Origin: Planctomycetota bacterium
GTDB lineage: Bacteria > Planctomycetota > SZUA-567 > H5-PLA8
NCBI GenBank assembly: GCA_025355035.1
Contig: JANXLS010000603.1
Coordinates: 1 to 6,744, forward strand
DNA length: 6,744 bases
Direction: 5' to 3'
The notes beneath the pieces are model-generated. The model searched no databases and was not told the DNA's origin. It was given only the letters and a program-made list of their open reading frames with translations. The position numbers and the translations under genes were made by a program. Of this stretch, positions 5,369 through 6,744 are shown in pieces (positions within the stretch are counted from its first letter, which is position 1; each line of letters begins with the position of its first letter).

Positions 5369-6744
5369 GTGTTGACATTGTCGGAATCCATCGTTGTGCA
5401 AGCCGCTCCGCCCAGCAGCGGCCTCAACGGCATTATGGCCCCCAACGGCAAAGCCGCCTCGATAAAGGAGAGCGAGCCCACGCCGATGGCCAATGAACTG
5501 ATCAAACACGCCGGTGAGCGGACCGTCGAAGCGCGCGCGCCAACGCCGTATCAGCACGACGAATGGCGTCCGGCCGGCGATCATTTCAAATCAATTCCCG
5601 ACACGAAGGACAAGCGCGAGCAGATTCGATTGAAAGCAGTCGATGTCGCGCGCAAACTTCCGCGCACACGTCCGCCGACGAAGCAATCGCTCTCGGCGCT
5701 CGCAACTGAAATTCTCGAACCGCTTGGCTACGACCACACGTACATCGGCTTTGCGATGGTCATGCTCAACAACGAATACTGGCGCGAGGAATTCGCCGCC
5801 GTTCCGTTCGAAAAGCGTCTTTTCTCGATGCCGCATTGTTTAAAGCAGGCCGAGAATTGCACGGCAAAGATGGATGAAGTTCAACTGCATTGCAACAACT
5901 GCGGGCTGTGTTCGATCGCCGATTTCGACGGCGTGGGCAAGCGGCTCGGCTACAACGTGCTGATCGCCGAAGGCATGCCGATCGTGATCAAGCTGATCGC
6001 CAGCGGCGAAGTCGAAGCGATCCTCGGGATCGCTTGTTTGAACGTGCTCGAAAAGGCGTTCGACAAAGTGCTGCAAATCGGCATTCCGGCGCTCGCGATT
6101 CCGCTGCTGCGCGACACGTGCCACAATACGGAAGTCGACGAAGACTGGGTGATGCAGGCTCTCGGCTACCAGAAAACGGGCGCGAAACGCACACGCAGTT
6201 TTGTTCCATTGCTGCGCGAGACGGGGCATTGGTTCGATTCGAAATCGCTTTTTGAAATCGTTCCGCCCGATCGCGAAAACGCAGATCGAAACGACAAAGT
6301 CGCTGAAGGCGAACGCATTTCACTGGCGTGGATGCGGAAAGGCGGAAAGCGATTCCGACCGTTTGTGACGGCTGCGGCGTGGCAGGCATTGAGTGAAAAC
6401 GACGATGTGCCGCTGCACGTGAAACGCGTCGCGGCATCGATGGAAATTTTCCACAAAGCGTCGTTGATTCACGACGACATCGAAGATGATGACGATTTTC
6501 GCTATGGTACAGAGACGCTTCACAAGTCGCATTCGGTCCCAGTAGCGTTGAACATCGGCGACTATTTGCTGGGACGTGGTTACCGCATCGTCGCGGACGA
6601 AATGGCCGCGATCGGTGCGGAACGCACAGTCAAGATTCTGCGCAAGCTTGCTGAATCGCACGTGAAGCTTTCGGAAGGGCAGGGCGCCGAATTGCTGTGG
6701 CGCAAAGGCAAGGACAAGAACCTTCAGCCGATCGAATGCCTGCG
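5369..6744 (+). CDS. DUF116-polyprenyl synthetase fusion, 3' end cut by window edge
   Basis: The frame is open from GTG 5369 to the right edge (458 codons). Residues 1-80 are a polar, probably disordered lead. A DUF116 domain (COG1852 type) spans about 120-268. Its cysteines are Cys157, Cys164, Cys175, Cys178, Cys181, Cys223 (GIAC) and Cys251 (DTCHNTEVD), together with GYNVLIAEG (194-202). From about 315 it is a trans-isoprenyl diphosphate synthase: GGKRFRP (325-331), the first aspartate-rich motif DDIED (369-373) that binds Mg2+ and allylic diphosphate, GTETLH (380-385), NIGDYLLG (395-402) and EGQGAEL (436-442). The second aspartate-rich motif would lie past the edge. The fourth and fifth residues before the first motif are small (Ser365, Ala364), which in this family generally allows products longer than C15. 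DUF116 has no established function; its cysteine pattern suggests Fe-S or metal binding. The adjacent cyclase makes terpenoid-lipid synthesis likely. The fusion is continuous in frame. Confidence 0.88.
   Translation, partial: MLTLSESIVVQAAPPSSGLNGIMAPNGKAASIKESEPTPMANELIKHAGERTVEARAPTPYQHDEWRPAGDHFKSIPDTKDKREQIRLKAVDVARKLPRTRPPTKQSLSALATEILEPLGYDHTYIGFAMVMLNNEYWREEFAAVPFEKRLFSMPHCLKQAENCTAKMDEVQLHCNNCGLCSIADFDGVGKRLGYNVLIAEGMPIVIKLIASGEVEAILGIACLNVLEKAFDKVLQIGIPALAIPLLRDTCHNTEVDEDWVMQALGYQKTGAKRTRSFVPLLRETGHWFDSKSLFEIVPPDRENADRNDKVAEGERISLAWMRKGGKRFRPFVTAAAWQALSENDDVPLHVKRVAASMEIFHKASLIHDDIEDDDDFRYGTETLHKSHSVPVALNIGDYLLGRGYRIVADEMAAIGAERTVKILRKLAESHVKLSEGQGAELLWRKGKDKNLQPIECL

Overview
The window comes from a Gram-negative-type bacterium of moderately high GC. 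Its gene set (a DUF4388 membrane protein, a squalene-hopene-type cyclase, and a DUF116-polyprenyl synthetase fusion) looks most like Planctomycetota or a similar deep-branching environmental lineage. That placement is a low-confidence impression from family content; no phylogenetic marker is present. Coding density is high. No RNA genes, insertion sequences or CRISPR arrays were seen.

Layout: (1) Positions 1-1171, minus strand, hold a DUF4388 protein with one membrane span; its 3' end lies beyond the left edge. (2) Positions 1172-1412 are a divergent intergenic region with a good TATAAT box facing right, a plausible sigma70-like promoter facing left, and overlapping inverted repeats on the leftward promoter. 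(3) Positions 1413 to the right edge hold four same-strand genes: a radical SAM protein (1413-2606), TrmO, a tRNA t6A37 methyltransferase (2634-3458), a squalene-hopene cyclase family protein (3468-5300), and a DUF116-polyprenyl synthetase fusion (5369-6744, cut by the right edge). The first two gaps are 27 and 9 nt, which suggests one transcript. The third gap is 68 nt and contains an inverted repeat, so the last gene may be partly separate.

Working together: the polyprenyl synthetase would make a long isoprenyl diphosphate and the cyclase would cyclise a polyprenoid. The radical SAM protein and the cysteine-rich DUF116 domain are candidates for unusual redox or radical chemistry on the same lipid. 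TrmO looks like a housekeeping passenger. No squalene synthase or HpnCDE gene and no recognisable HpnH is visible, so this is not a canonical hopanoid operon fragment. The best candidate for an undescribed system is therefore this terpenoid-lipid locus, and in particular the DUF116-prenyl synthase fusion. A second notable signal is a compositional mosaic inside the cyclase gene, which starts immediately after its catalytic DADD motif.
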